Assembly: GCA_040226215.1 (NCBI GenBank)
Contig: JAVKFF010000128.1
Coordinates: 1-44,808, forward strand
Length of the DNA: 44,808 nt
Direction of reading: 5' to 3'
DNA from: JAVKFF01 sp040226215
GTDB taxonomy: Bacteria; Pseudomonadota; Alphaproteobacteria; DSM-16000; Inquilinaceae
Part shown: positions 1-7,761 of the stretch, piece by piece
Position numbering within the stretch: position 1 is the stretch's first letter
Layout of the letters: every line of letters begins with the position of its first letter
Made by a program: the position numbers and the translations under genes
The notes under the pieces: model-generated
Told to the model about the DNA's origin: nothing
The model's input: the letters and a program-made list of their open reading frames with translations, nothing else
Databases searched by the model: none

Positions 1-459
1 CCGCAAACCCAGGTCGCGTCGGTACCGCCGACGATCCGCTTCTCCCCGCCGGCCTGCGACTACGCCGTGTCCTTCCCGGCACGGCCGGAGGTCGGGGCGA
101 ATGCGGACCAGTCGCGTTATATCGCCGTCGCCACCACCGGCGCCGCCAGTCAGCGTACGGTCTATTACGCCGAATGCGTGGGCGAGGCCGGCGTCGGCGC
201 CGATCGGGCCGCTGAGCTTCTGGCCAGCCTCGCCCGGGCGGAAGGCCTCGTCGAAATCGAGGCCTTCGACATCGACACGGCTGTCGGCCGGGGCTATGCG
301 CTGACCGGCCGGAACACGGTTGCCAGCACCGCCTATCGGCACCGATACATCGTGGTTCCCGGGCCGATGTCGGCAATGGTCTATGGCGCGGCCTCCCCGG
401 CATCAGGCTATCTCTCATCGGACGTCGAGGCCCATTTCGCGTCGATCGAGATGCAGTAG
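1..459 (+). CDS. 3' part of a small exported protein, paralogue of the lipoprotein at 11580-12122
   Basis: The frame is open from base 1 to a TAG at 457-459, so the 5' end (signal peptide and start) lies outside the window; 152 residues are visible. Near the visible start it reads PPACDYAVSFPARPEV, nearly identical to PPACDYSVAFPSRPEV in the lipoprotein at 11580-12122. The two also share a V-Y-Y-A-E-C motif, a following block on the pattern G-[IV]-G-x-[ND]-R-A-A-[EQ]-L-L-A-S-L, and two cysteines at equivalent places. By analogy it is probably exported and perhaps lipid-anchored. I recognise no family and infer no activity. Confidence 0.8.
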   Translation, partial: PQTQVASVPPTIRFSPPACDYAVSFPARPEVGANADQSRYIAVATTGAASQRTVYYAECVGEAGVGADRAAELLASLARAEGLVEIEAFDIDTAVGRGYALTGRNTVASTAYRHRYIVVPGPMSAMVYGAASPASGYLSSDVEAHFASIEMQ

Positions 460-655
460 CCCGCCTGGCGGATCCGGCTGCCGGCACGCCGGCACCTCCA
501 GAGAGGCGGCGACCTCCACAGCGTCAGCCGCCCGCAGCCACGCCGACAAGATGCGAGAAATACTGTCGCGGCCGCCCAGCGCGGCCGCGGCCTCTCTTTA
601 AGGGCAAGGGGTCTTTAAGGGCAGGGGCGCTGCTCGTGGCCGGCGCGGGCGCCCG

Positions 656-1228
656 CTATTCGGTGAACAGATCGACATATTGCAGCGTGCCTGACGGCGT
701 GCCCGAGCGCACCTCGATGCGCTCGGCCGGCAGTCCGAACAGCACCAGCTGGTCGCGGATTGCATGGCCCGCCATCGAGCCCATCTCCTCAACGACGACC
801 TGCCGCCCCTGTCCCAGTGTCGAGGACGCGAAGGCGGACAGCGCCGGCAGCGCGGCGTCGAGCGGCAGGCTGCGCCCGTCCTCGAAATAGATGCGCAGCG
901 CCTCGGGCGGGAAGCCCAGCACATTGCGGTCGGCATCGGTGTAGGAGACGACGCCGCCGACGGGCGAGTCGCCCGGCGCGCCGCTGCCGCCCATGGCCGG
1001 CGGATCGCCAGGACGCACGCCCAGCAGGTACGGCCCCTGTCCCCTGCCGCCGCTGAACCCGCCCCTGGCCTCGCCGATGCATTCGGGCACGATGCGCAGC
1101 CCGTGCCAGCCGAGATCATCGCACTGCCCGGTCAGCTGGCGAATGGTGAAGGTCTGCCCGCCCGCCTGCAGCGGGAGGGTGGCGGCGAGCGCACCGGCGA
1201 TGGCGGCGGCCCATTTCAATCCAGGCAT
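656..1228 (-). CDS. Exported protein with Cys-x13-Cys element, function unknown
   Basis: 190 residues. The ATG at 1228 is chosen because a GGAAAGGAAAAG ribosome-binding stretch precedes it and a signal peptide follows directly (about residues 1-24, ending Ala-Gly-Gly-Gln); the longer open frame upstream has no such support. The mature part opens with C36-D-D-L...V-P-E-C50, the Cys-x13-Cys element shared with the proteins at 3371, 4582 and 7762. A glycine-rich stretch (residues 56-95) follows, then a compact C-terminal half without further cysteines. It stands alone on the minus strand, divergent from the XRE gene at 1424. The two cysteines could form a disulphide in the periplasm; that is inference. 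No known family recognised. Confidence 0.8.
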   Translation of the reverse strand: MPGLKWAAAIAGALAATLPLQAGGQTFTIRQLTGQCDDLGWHGLRIVPECIGEARGGFSGGRGQGPYLLGVRPGDPPAMGGSGAPGDSPVGGVVSYTDADRNVLGFPPEALRIYFEDGRSLPLDAALPALSAFASSTLGQGRQVVVEEMGSMAGHAIRDQLVLFGLPAERIEVRSGTPSGTLQYVDLFTE

Positions 1229-1423
1229 GTCTTTTCCTTTCCAGGCGGTGATGCGTGTCGGTCGCGCACCTGTCCATTCGCGCCGGGCAATGCCTGTGGA
1301 TGCGCGCGGCGCCGTTCCCGCCCTGCATCCGGATGCCGTTCTGAAACGAACCCATAAGCGAGACGGCGTGTCGATGACCCTGCCGGCGATTGATCCCACG
1401 TCCATTGCAGAGGTGACCGCATC

Positions 1424-1870
1424 ATGGTTCAGATCCAGCGACAGAGACGCCCGGGGCGCCCGCCCCTCGGTGACGAGCCGCGTCCCGTGGACATGCATAT
1501 CGGCAGCCGCATCCGGTCGCTGCGAAGGCTCGTCGGGGTGAGCCAGCCCCGCCTCGCCGAACGGGTCGGCCTGACGTTTCAGCAGATCCAGAAATACGAG
1601 ACCGGGCTGAACCGCATCTCGGTCAGCCGGCTGTGGCAGATCGCCACCGCGCTCGACGCATCCGTCGCCTTCTTCTTCGAGGGGCTGGACAAGAAACTGA
1701 ACGAGCAGCAGCCAGGCGGCAGCGCGCCCGAAGCGGCAAACGGCAACGCCCAAAATGGCGACCAGAAGGAGGCGGAGAGCATCGTCGCCGCCTATCGGGA
1801 GATCGACAATCCGCGCATCCGCCGCAGCTTCATGGAACTGGTGCGCAGCGTGACGCCCAGCAACGGTTGA
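1424..1870 (+). CDS. XRE-family transcriptional regulator (SinR-like HTH)
   Basis: 148 residues. The ATG at 1424 has an AGAGGTG ribosome-binding site about nine bases upstream. Residues 26-88 form a classic XRE/Cro helix-turn-helix, with V-S-Q-P-R-L-A-E-R-V-G-L as first helix and turn and F-Q-Q-I-Q-K-Y-E as recognition helix. A polar linker and a C-terminal helix (R-S-F-M-E-L-V-R-S-V) follow, the usual layout of the short alphaproteobacterial XRE regulators. It is divergent from the exported Cys-x13-Cys protein at 656-1228, with a 195-base shared upstream region, so that gene is a reasonable target, along with autoregulation (inference). It converges on the DUF2254 gene with only 16 bases between stop codons. 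Confidence 0.9.
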   Translation: MVQIQRQRRPGRPPLGDEPRPVDMHIGSRIRSLRRLVGVSQPRLAERVGLTFQQIQKYETGLNRISVSRLWQIATALDASVAFFFEGLDKKLNEQQPGGSAPEAANGNAQNGDQKEAESIVAAYREIDNPRIRRSFMELVRSVTPSNG

Positions 1871-1886
1871 GCGGACGCCGCCGCCT

Positions 1887-3158
1887 TCAGACCGCGGCGC
1901 CTGGCGTTTGTCCGGCCGCCGCTTCGAGGCGGGCGACGTCGTCCAGGCTCGCCAGCGCCGCGCGCGCCCGTTCCAGGGCGATGCCGGCATGACGCGACGC
2001 GCAACGCCGGAAGCGATTATCCCCCAGTGCGGCGAGTGCCGCGAAGGCCTTCTGCAGGCGGATCTGCACCTCGACGATGGCCGCGCCATCCCGCGCGATC
2101 GGGGCGAAGGCGTCGTAGAACAGGTCATCCACGGCGATCGCGGGCACCCGCAATCCCGGGTGCTCCGGCGTCCTGGCATCGCGCTTCCCGTCAGGGGCCG
2201 CCCAGATCGAGAGCACTCGCACGGCGCGGCCGATGACATCGATCGCGGTACCGGGATCGTTCAGCGCCGGCGACAGGGCGCGCGAGGCGATCTCCGCCAG
2301 CACCGACAGGCCGAAACGCGGATCCTGGTCGTATGAGCGTTCGTCGGCGATGGTGAATGCCTGACGGACCGCGTCCAGGCTCTCCTCGTCCTCCAGGCCG
2401 ACGGCGAGCGCGACCGGCCGCGCCGCGTGCACGAAGGCGCCGGGAAGTGCCGCGACGAAGATCGTGCCGCCGGCGTCCGCCGCCAGGTCCGACAGCGCCT
2501 TGGCGTCGACGAACTGCACATAGCCGGTCTTACGGGCATGCACCGGTCGGGCGCCCGCATCCACCGGTTCCACCGCCGGATCCCATTCCCGGCCGCCCAG
2601 GAACGGCGTCTGTACGCGCGTTCGCAGGGCGCGGGCCGCCACCCGTTCGATCCGGTCGGTCGCCTCGTCGACGCGCGCGAAGCGGGTGAGATGGTCGATC
2701 CAGTGCAGGATGGTGACGACGATCAGGATCAGGACGGCGATGGTGACGAGGAACAGCAATACGCGGCCGGTTTCGCCATAGATGCCGGCGCTGCGGCCGA
2801 CGATGCCGACCAGGCTGAACAGGAAGGTTCCGACGAACACCGCCAGCACGTTCTGCGTCGTGGTGTCCTCGGTCAGCAGCTTGCTCGCCCGCGGCGTCAC
2901 GTTGCTGGTCACCGCGCTGTAGGCGGTCACCATCACGCTCAGCGAGAAGGTGGTCACCGCCAGCATGCTGCTGGCCAGGATGTCGAGGATGCGGTCGACC
3001 GCGTCGGCGCCGATGCGCGCCTCAAGGCCCGACGGCAGGTAGGGATCGAAGAGTATGGCCAGGAGCGCGGCGACGATCGCCAGCAGCGAGATCAGCGTGG
3101 CGCGGATCCACAGCCGCCGGGAGAGCTGCAGCGCCAGCCAGCGCCATCGGTTGATCAT
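1887..3158 (-). CDS. DUF2254 family integral membrane protein
   Basis: 423 residues, the usual length for this family. The N-terminal half has about four membrane helices: near residues 17-38, 62-85, 103-125 and 133-152. These are followed by a soluble C-terminal part rich in short helices and strands. The S-V-M-V-T-A-Y-S motif and the T-P-R-A-S-K-L-L-T-E-D segment after the second helix are typical of DUF2254. The biochemical role of the family is not established. The ATG at 3156-3158 is the first in frame; its ribosome-binding site is weak. It lies downstream of the Asp-rich gene on the same strand, but a hairpin at 3315-3345 separates them, so it is probably transcribed separately. Confidence 0.88.
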   Translation of the reverse strand: MINRWRWLALQLSRRLWIRATLISLLAIVAALLAILFDPYLPSGLEARIGADAVDRILDILASSMLAVTTFSLSVMVTAYSAVTSNVTPRASKLLTEDTTTQNVLAVFVGTFLFSLVGIVGRSAGIYGETGRVLLFLVTIAVLILIVVTILHWIDHLTRFARVDEATDRIERVAARALRTRVQTPFLGGREWDPAVEPVDAGARPVHARKTGYVQFVDAKALSDLAADAGGTIFVAALPGAFVHAARPVALAVGLEDEESLDAVRQAFTIADERSYDQDPRFGLSVLAEIASRALSPALNDPGTAIDVIGRAVRVLSIWAAPDGKRDARTPEHPGLRVPAIAVDDLFYDAFAPIARDGAAIVEVQIRLQKAFAALAALGDNRFRRCASRHAGIALERARAALASLDDVARLEAAAGQTPGAAV

Positions 3159-3314
3159 GGGTGAAATGTGTCCGTCGGTGAGAATGGCCCGCCAGACTAG
3201 TGCAGATCACGATCGGACCGTACCGCTTTCGCGCCTCGCTTCGGCCGGATGCATCAGCCGCGATACCGGAAGGGCCCGGCGCACCGCCGGGCACATGGAA
3301 GCCGGGCACATGGA

Positions 3315-3345
3315 AAGGGGCGGCCCGGTGACCGGACCGCCCCTT
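3315..3345 (-). terminator. Terminator-like hairpin after the Asp-rich gene
   Basis: Inverted repeat AAGGGGCGG (3315-3323) / CCGCCCCTT (3337-3345). An inner CCGG/CCGG stem and a 3-base loop lie between the arms, with one mismatch. It sits 26 bases past the stop of the minus-strand gene at 3371, and on that strand the stem is followed by TTT only. It is probably an intrinsic terminator with a short U-tract. Confidence 0.55.
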
Positions 3346-3370
3346 CCGCAGCTACGACGCTTCGGGGTTG

Positions 3371-4435
3371 TTAGAGCAGGCCCCCCGTGAGGCCGCCGAC
3401 GGCGTCGCCGAGGCCGCCAAGGCCGAGCCCGCCGCCGCCGCCACCGAGACCACCGCCGCCGAGTCCTTCGGTGACGCCGCCGACGGCTTCACCGACACTC
3501 TCCACGGTGTCTTGCACGGTGTCGCGCAGGCCGCCGGTCGTCTCGCGCACGGAGTCGCCGATATCGGAGACCGCGCCGGTCACGCCGCCGAGGCCTTCGC
3601 CGATCTGCCCGCCGGTTTCGCCGAGGATCGGGTCGTTTGCGCTGAGCAGGCCGCTGGTGCCGCCCACGACGTCGGTGCCGCCGAGATTGACATGCACGTC
3701 CTCGTCTTCGTCGAGCACGGAGGCGCTGATGGCACCACCATTACCCGATCCACCCTCGGAGAGGACCGAGACGCCGGCGAGATCGCCCATGCCGCTGCCC
3801 GAGCCGCTCAGGATACCGAGGCCGATGATGCTCGACGTACCGGCATTGTCGCCGGATGCGATACCGGCACCCAGCAGGCCGTCATTGGTCTGGCCGGAGT
3901 CGTCGCCGGCGAGGATGGCCGCGCCGACCAGATCGCCGATGCCGCTGTCATCGCCCGTGGCGACGCCTGCCGCGATCGGACCGCCGGAGCCGCTGCCGTC
4001 GCCGGTGCCGACGCCGACATTGGCGAGCGTGCCGCCGACGCCCGCATTGTTGATATCGGCGGTCGGGTCGAGAAGGCTGATCGGATTGATGCCGGGGATG
4101 CCGACGACCGCGAGCGTCGACGAATCATCATCATCGTCATCGTCGTCGTCATCATCGTCGTCGTCATCGTCATCGTCGTCGTCGTCGTCGTCATCATCGT
4201 CGTCATCATCGTCGTCGCCCGACGTCGAATTGCTGCCATCGCCGCCAAAGCCGAAGGCCGTCGCCGCGAGGGCATCGCATTCGGGGAGTTGCTGGACCAG
4301 GTCGATCGAGAGCTCGTCACAGGGAATGGAAACGCCGGACGAGGTGCTGACCGACTGCGCGTTCGCCGGCGTCATCCCGAGCGCGACCACCGAGGTCATC
4401 GTTCCGATGATCAAAGGGAGAGATATCTTTCGCAT
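3371..4435 (-). CDS. Exported acidic protein with 31-Asp run and Gly-rich repeats
   Basis: 354 residues. A signal peptide covers residues 1-27 (ending A-N-A-Q). The Cys-x13-Cys element follows (C39-D-E-L...L-P-E-C53), then an uninterrupted run of 31 aspartates (about residues 74-104). The next 130 residues are imperfect repeats of about 16-17 residues built around S/T-G-D/S-x-S/A-G, and the C-terminal 90 residues are very glycine-rich with a Gly/Leu tail. There is no membrane helix after the signal. Such an acidic, glycine-rich surface could bind calcium or act in the cell surface or matrix; that is inference and no family is recognised. The start at 4435 has GGTAGGTG just upstream. It lies 146 bases downstream of the OmpA-like gene. 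Confidence 0.82.
   Translation of the reverse strand: MRKISLPLIIGTMTSVVALGMTPANAQSVSTSSGVSIPCDELSIDLVQQLPECDALAATAFGFGGDGSNSTSGDDDDDDDDDDDDDDDDDDDDDDDDDDDDDDDSSTLAVVGIPGINPISLLDPTADINNAGVGGTLANVGVGTGDGSGSGGPIAAGVATGDDSGIGDLVGAAILAGDDSGQTNDGLLGAGIASGDNAGTSSIIGLGILSGSGSGMGDLAGVSVLSEGGSGNGGAISASVLDEDEDVHVNLGGTDVVGGTSGLLSANDPILGETGGQIGEGLGGVTGAVSDIGDSVRETTGGLRDTVQDTVESVGEAVGGVTEGLGGGGLGGGGGGLGLGGLGDAVGGLTGGLL
4124..4216 (-). repeat. GAY trinucleotide run encoding 31 aspartates
   Basis: On the plus strand the stretch reads as 31 consecutive ATC or GTC triplets, which are GAT or GAC codons on the coding strand. The two synonymous codons are mixed irregularly, so this is not a pure microsatellite: the amino acid run is kept while the codons vary. 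Confidence 0.95.
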
Positions 4436-4581
4436 CGTTCACCTACCGCAAGCTGTGAGTTTTCGATGACTTCGCGTTCATCACCGGGCATTCGCGCGGC
4501 AAGGTTGAATCAGATGCGCTGGAAGTTCAGGACAGCTAACTAAATGAGGGTGCAGAAATCGGCCTCTGCTTTATCAAGGGT

Positions 4582-5751
4582 TTATCGGCTGCCGAACTCG
4601 ATATCGACCCGTTCGAAGGGTTCGCTCTCGACCGCGTCGCCCAACGCCCGGATGTCGATGGCGGTTGCCCGCACGCCCATGTTCATCAGCGCGTTGCGCA
4701 CCGCCAGCGCCCGGTAGAGCGACATCACGCGACTGCCGCCGCTGCCGTCCGAGGGGCTGGAGGTGGCGAAGGCGCGTATCTGCACCATCGCGTCCGCGTC
4801 CGCCTGCAATCGTTCCGACAGCCCGAGGAGCAGGCTCTCGGCGGCGGCGCTGAGCTCCGACTGACCGGGCTCGAAGCGGATCACATAGCCGCGCAGATCG
4901 GCCATGGTACCGATCGCTTCGCCCTCGCCCGGCAGGCTCGCCGGCACCGGGACCGAGGCCACCGACGCCGCGTCCTGGCCAGGCGTCTCGGGCGATCCTG
5001 GATCGTCGAAAATCGACGACCCGCGCCCGGTTTCGGCGGCCAGAGCGATCGTGTCCAAACCGCCGGCCACGAGGACCGATTGCGGCGGCTGGCTCAGCGG
5101 GCGGTCGGCAGGCCGCAGGGGCGGGATCTCCCCGCCATCCGCCGCCGCCACCTCCGGCGGGGGCAGGTCAACATCCTCCTGCGGCGCCGGCGGCAGCCGG
5201 GATCCGTCGACGACGGCGACACCCGCGCCGTCGGATCCGGCCGGCGCGTCCGGTTCGTTCGGCCCGGCCTGGCTCCCGGCCCGGACGATGCCGGCGTCGG
5301 CGGGCACATCGGCGGGCGCCGCCGCCACCCCGGCAGGGCCGCGCGCCGGCGCTTCGGCGGCGGCCGCGGGCTGTTCGGGATCGGGTGCGGGCAGGCTCGG
5401 CGCCGGCAGGGGCGCGCGGAATGGCTGAGCCGACGGCGTCGGGCTCGACTCGACATCATCCGGCAAGCGCGACTCGCCACCTTGGGGTGGCGCGGCCAGG
5501 GTGGCGGCCGGCGTCGCGGCAGTAATCGTGGCGGGAGACGCGGCGGGCCTGTCGAGGATCAGGCCGCGCGGACGCTCGACGACGCATTCCGCCAGACGCT
5601 GGCGCAGGCTGAAGCCCAGCTGGTCGCAGGCGACACGCAGCGTGCCGATAAGAACCGAGGGCTCGCCCACGGTCTGCGCCGCGGCCGGTACCGCCGGCAG
5701 GGCGGCGGCCAGGGCCAGGGCGGAGGCCGCCAGGAGGCGTCGTCCGGTCAT
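4582..5751 (-). CDS. Exported OmpA-like C-terminal domain protein with Cys-x13-Cys element
   Basis: 389 residues. The signal peptide is residues 1-26 (ending A-A-A-Q). C42-D-Q-L...L-A-E-C56 is the shared Cys-x13-Cys element. Residues 65-275 are a long Pro/Ala-rich linker. The last 105 residues look like a diverged OmpA/MotB peptidoglycan-binding domain, with I-R-F-E-P-G-Q-S-E-L, then V-Q-I-R-A-F-A-T, then R-A-L-A-V-R-N-A-L and a final V-D-I-E-F. It probably sits in the periplasm or outer membrane and touches the cell wall. Its ATG overlaps the TGA of the regulator at 5748 by four bases (ATGA), so the two are translationally coupled and the regulator is likely tied to this protein's function. 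Confidence 0.85.
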   Translation of the reverse strand: MTGRRLLAASALALAAALPAVPAAAQTVGEPSVLIGTLRVACDQLGFSLRQRLAECVVERPRGLILDRPAASPATITAATPAATLAAPPQGGESRLPDDVESSPTPSAQPFRAPLPAPSLPAPDPEQPAAAAEAPARGPAGVAAAPADVPADAGIVRAGSQAGPNEPDAPAGSDGAGVAVVDGSRLPPAPQEDVDLPPPEVAAADGGEIPPLRPADRPLSQPPQSVLVAGGLDTIALAAETGRGSSIFDDPGSPETPGQDAASVASVPVPASLPGEGEAIGTMADLRGYVIRFEPGQSELSAAAESLLLGLSERLQADADAMVQIRAFATSSPSDGSGGSRVMSLYRALAVRNALMNMGVRATAIDIRALGDAVESEPFERVDIEFGSR

Positions 5752-6512
5752 CGCGCGGATCCGGGCGGACCACCGGCGCCGGGCGCGGTGTCGAGCAGGG
5801 TGTCCACCAGACCGGCGATCTCGCGCAACACCGGTCCGTCGGCGAGCGGCGTGCCGGGCGCATGTGAAGGCGATTGGCGCCAGCCTGCCGCGACCGCGTC
5901 CAGCTCCTGGATCAGCGCGTCGGGTGTCAGGCCGACCTCGTTGGCGAAGCGCAGCAGGAAGTCGATCTCGATCTTGCCGCCGTCGATCTCGCGCCGGCGA
6001 TAACGGTTGTGGCTGATGCCGAGCCGGCCGGCGAGGTCCTTCTGCGTGAGACCGAGTCCGCGCCGGGCATTGCGCAGCAGGGCGGCAATGCGCGGGTTGA
6101 GGCCGGGGGCCGTGCCCGCGTTCCGGGCGTTCTCATTCGCCACCCGGCCACGTTGCACGTGATGCGCGATGGTATGGGCGCTGAGCTCGATCTCCCCGGC
6201 GAAGCGCTCCAGATCGTCCGAGACGATCACCACGCGGTCGAAGAAGGCCTGCTCCATCGGCAGGGTGCGGCTGAACTGCGGGGATTCGACCGCCGCGATG
6301 GAACCGCCGCGGCGATGCAGGCGAAACCGCTGCGAGAGCGGCGCGAAGGTCGTGGGCTGGTTGGTCAGCAGCAGATTGGTCGACGCGGGAAACCGCGCAT
6401 CGGTGTGCCGGTCGGTGCAGTACTCGACCTCCCAGCCCTCCACGGCGGCGATCATGCGCACCCGATCGATGAAGACCGCGTCTTCGGAACAGAGTCCCAG
6501 CGAAAGTTCCAT
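5748..6512 (-). CDS. Receiver-like N-terminal domain fused to XRE helix-turn-helix
   Basis: 254 residues from the ATG at 6512, preferred over a GTG five codons upstream because GAGGGATG lies just before it. Residues 1-115 look like a receiver-type alpha/beta domain: F-I-D-R-V-R-M-I-A-A-V-E-G-W near the start, D-R-V-V-I-V-S-D-D-L near the end. I see no convincing phospho-acceptor Asp plus Lys set, so it may be a pseudo-receiver. Residues 140-205 are an XRE helix-turn-helix (L-G-L-T-Q-K-D-L-A-G-R-L-G-I-S). It shares the D-R-V-R-[ML]-I-A-A signature with the protein at 6670, so the two are paralogues. It lies upstream of and overlaps the OmpA-like gene, and is 157 bases downstream of the 6670 gene. 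Confidence 0.82.
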   Translation of the reverse strand: MELSLGLCSEDAVFIDRVRMIAAVEGWEVEYCTDRHTDARFPASTNLLLTNQPTTFAPLSQRFRLHRRGGSIAAVESPQFSRTLPMEQAFFDRVVIVSDDLERFAGEIELSAHTIAHHVQRGRVANENARNAGTAPGLNPRIAALLRNARRGLGLTQKDLAGRLGISHNRYRRREIDGGKIEIDFLLRFANEVGLTPDALIQELDAVAAGWRQSPSHAPGTPLADGPVLREIAGLVDTLLDTAPGAGGPPGSAR

Positions 6513-6602
6513 GCCTGCATCCCTCACAATCGTGCCGAAGCAAGGGATATTCGCCGGCAGGCCGACGACTGGATGCAGGCAGGACCGCGTTGCGGGACCA
6601 GA

Positions 6603-6654
6603 CGCCGGAATCGTGCGCCGGAATCGTGCGCCGGGATCACGCGCCGGGAACGGG
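6603..6654. repeat. Four tandem 13-base repeats between the two regulator genes
   Basis: Units start at 6603, 6616, 6629 and 6642. The first two are identical (CGCCGGAATCGTG) and the last two diverge at their 3' ends. The array lies in the gap between the stop of the 6670 gene and the start of the 5748 gene. It may be a spacer or a set of protein-binding sites; nothing in the sequence decides this. Confidence 0.8.
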
Positions 6655-6669
6655 TGGCGCCCGCCCGCC

Positions 6670-7749
6670 TCAGTTCACCGACTGCACGAGCTGCCGCAGG
6701 ATGGTGGCGACCCGGCCGTCCGGCAGCCGGTCGATCCGCTGGAAGAGCGCGGTCGGTGGGCTCGCCGCCCCGGCGGACCGGGCACCAACGGTGTCGCCCA
6801 GGAAGTCGACCAGCAGATCGCCGACCGAGAGGTTCAGGCCCGCCGCCACGCGGGTCAGCCGCTCCACGTCGAACTCGGTGGTGCCGCGTTCCAGATTGGT
6901 GATCACCTGTGTGCTGAGCCCGATGCGCGAGGCCAGATCCGGACGCGAGAAGCCGATCGCCCGGCGGCACTGCTTCACGCGCAGACCGATCCGCCGGTTC
7001 AGGCCGTCGGCCAAGTCGACGAAGGCGCCAGCCGATGCCGGCTTCGCGGTGTCGGCGCGGCGACGGCCGTCGGCCAGCACCGGACGCTCGTCATCGCCGC
7101 CGTCGACCAGCCTGGCACCGACGGCGAGGAAACGCCGATTCAGGGCCTCGAGAAGATCGCGCGTCAATGGGCGGCCGCCGGTGAAGCCGTATTGCCGGAA
7201 GGCACCGAGTTCGCGGTCGCCGACCGTGTCGCCCTCGATCCCGGCCAGACAGAGCAACAGCCGCGTCTCGTCCTCGTCCAGCGCCAGGGTCCAGCCCGCC
7301 CCGAAGGCACGGCAGGCGACGGGATCGAGCGCATACAGACCCGGTCTGCCGAACCGCAGCCGTGCCCGCTCGGAGGCGTCGTCGCCGGGGTCCCGAAAGT
7401 CGCGCAGCTCGGCGACCGCGCGGCTGAGCGTCTCGCCCAATGCCGGCAGCTCGTCCGCCACCAGCACGCGGTCGTAGGCAATGCCTTCGAGCTGCACCGC
7501 CAGGCCGTGCAGGGCTTCCGGTACCAGCGCCAGGCTCGCCCGCGCGCCCATGGCAAGCGCCCGGCGGGAGCGTGCGGCGGCCTCGGCGGGCCGTTCGGTA
7601 GCGAACACCGCGATCGCCGGATGGCCCGGCAGCGTTTCCTCCCGCGCGTCGCCGAGATCGATGACGGGCCAGCCTTCCGAGGCGGCGATCAGGCGCACGC
7701 GATCGCCGATCTGACGCTCGGCTTCCTCGAGAATCAGGGTAATGGTCAT
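6670..7749 (-). CDS. Receiver-like domain, middle domain and XRE helix-turn-helix regulator
   Basis: 359 residues. The N-terminal 115 residues match the receiver-like domain of the 5748 protein (D-R-V-R-L-I-A-A-S-E-G-W near residue 20; Y-D-R-V-L-V-A-D-E-L near residue 95). Residues about 130-215 could be a winged-helix (D-E-T-R-L-L-L-C-L-A-G ... L-L-E-A-L-N-R-R-F), as in OmpR-type effectors; this is tentative. Residues 250-315 are an XRE domain (I-G-F-S-R-P-D-L-A-S-R-I-G-L-S-T-Q-V-I-T-N-L-E-R). The usual phosphorylation residues are not evident. It starts 12 bases after the stop of the Cys-x13-Cys gene at 7762, so the two form an operon. Confidence 0.82.
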   Translation of the reverse strand: MTITLILEEAERQIGDRVRLIAASEGWPVIDLGDAREETLPGHPAIAVFATERPAEAAARSRRALAMGARASLALVPEALHGLAVQLEGIAYDRVLVADELPALGETLSRAVAELRDFRDPGDDASERARLRFGRPGLYALDPVACRAFGAGWTLALDEDETRLLLCLAGIEGDTVGDRELGAFRQYGFTGGRPLTRDLLEALNRRFLAVGARLVDGGDDERPVLADGRRRADTAKPASAGAFVDLADGLNRRIGLRVKQCRRAIGFSRPDLASRIGLSTQVITNLERGTTEFDVERLTRVAAGLNLSVGDLLVDFLGDTVGARSAGAASPPTALFQRIDRLPDGRVATILRQLVQSVN

Positions 7750-7761
7750 TCCAGCGGCAAC

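Noticed and set aside
656..2239. A 527-codon open frame on the minus strand
   Set aside because: Only its last 190 codons have a start with ribosome-binding site and signal peptide; the rest overlaps the XRE gene and is antisense shadow.
3368..4543. Long plus-strand frames opposite the Asp-rich gene, one with a Ser run and one with an Ile/Val run
   Set aside because: They are the mirror of the Asp codon run and the Gly-rich repeats; the minus frame has a signal peptide, ribosome-binding site and the shared Cys-pair element.
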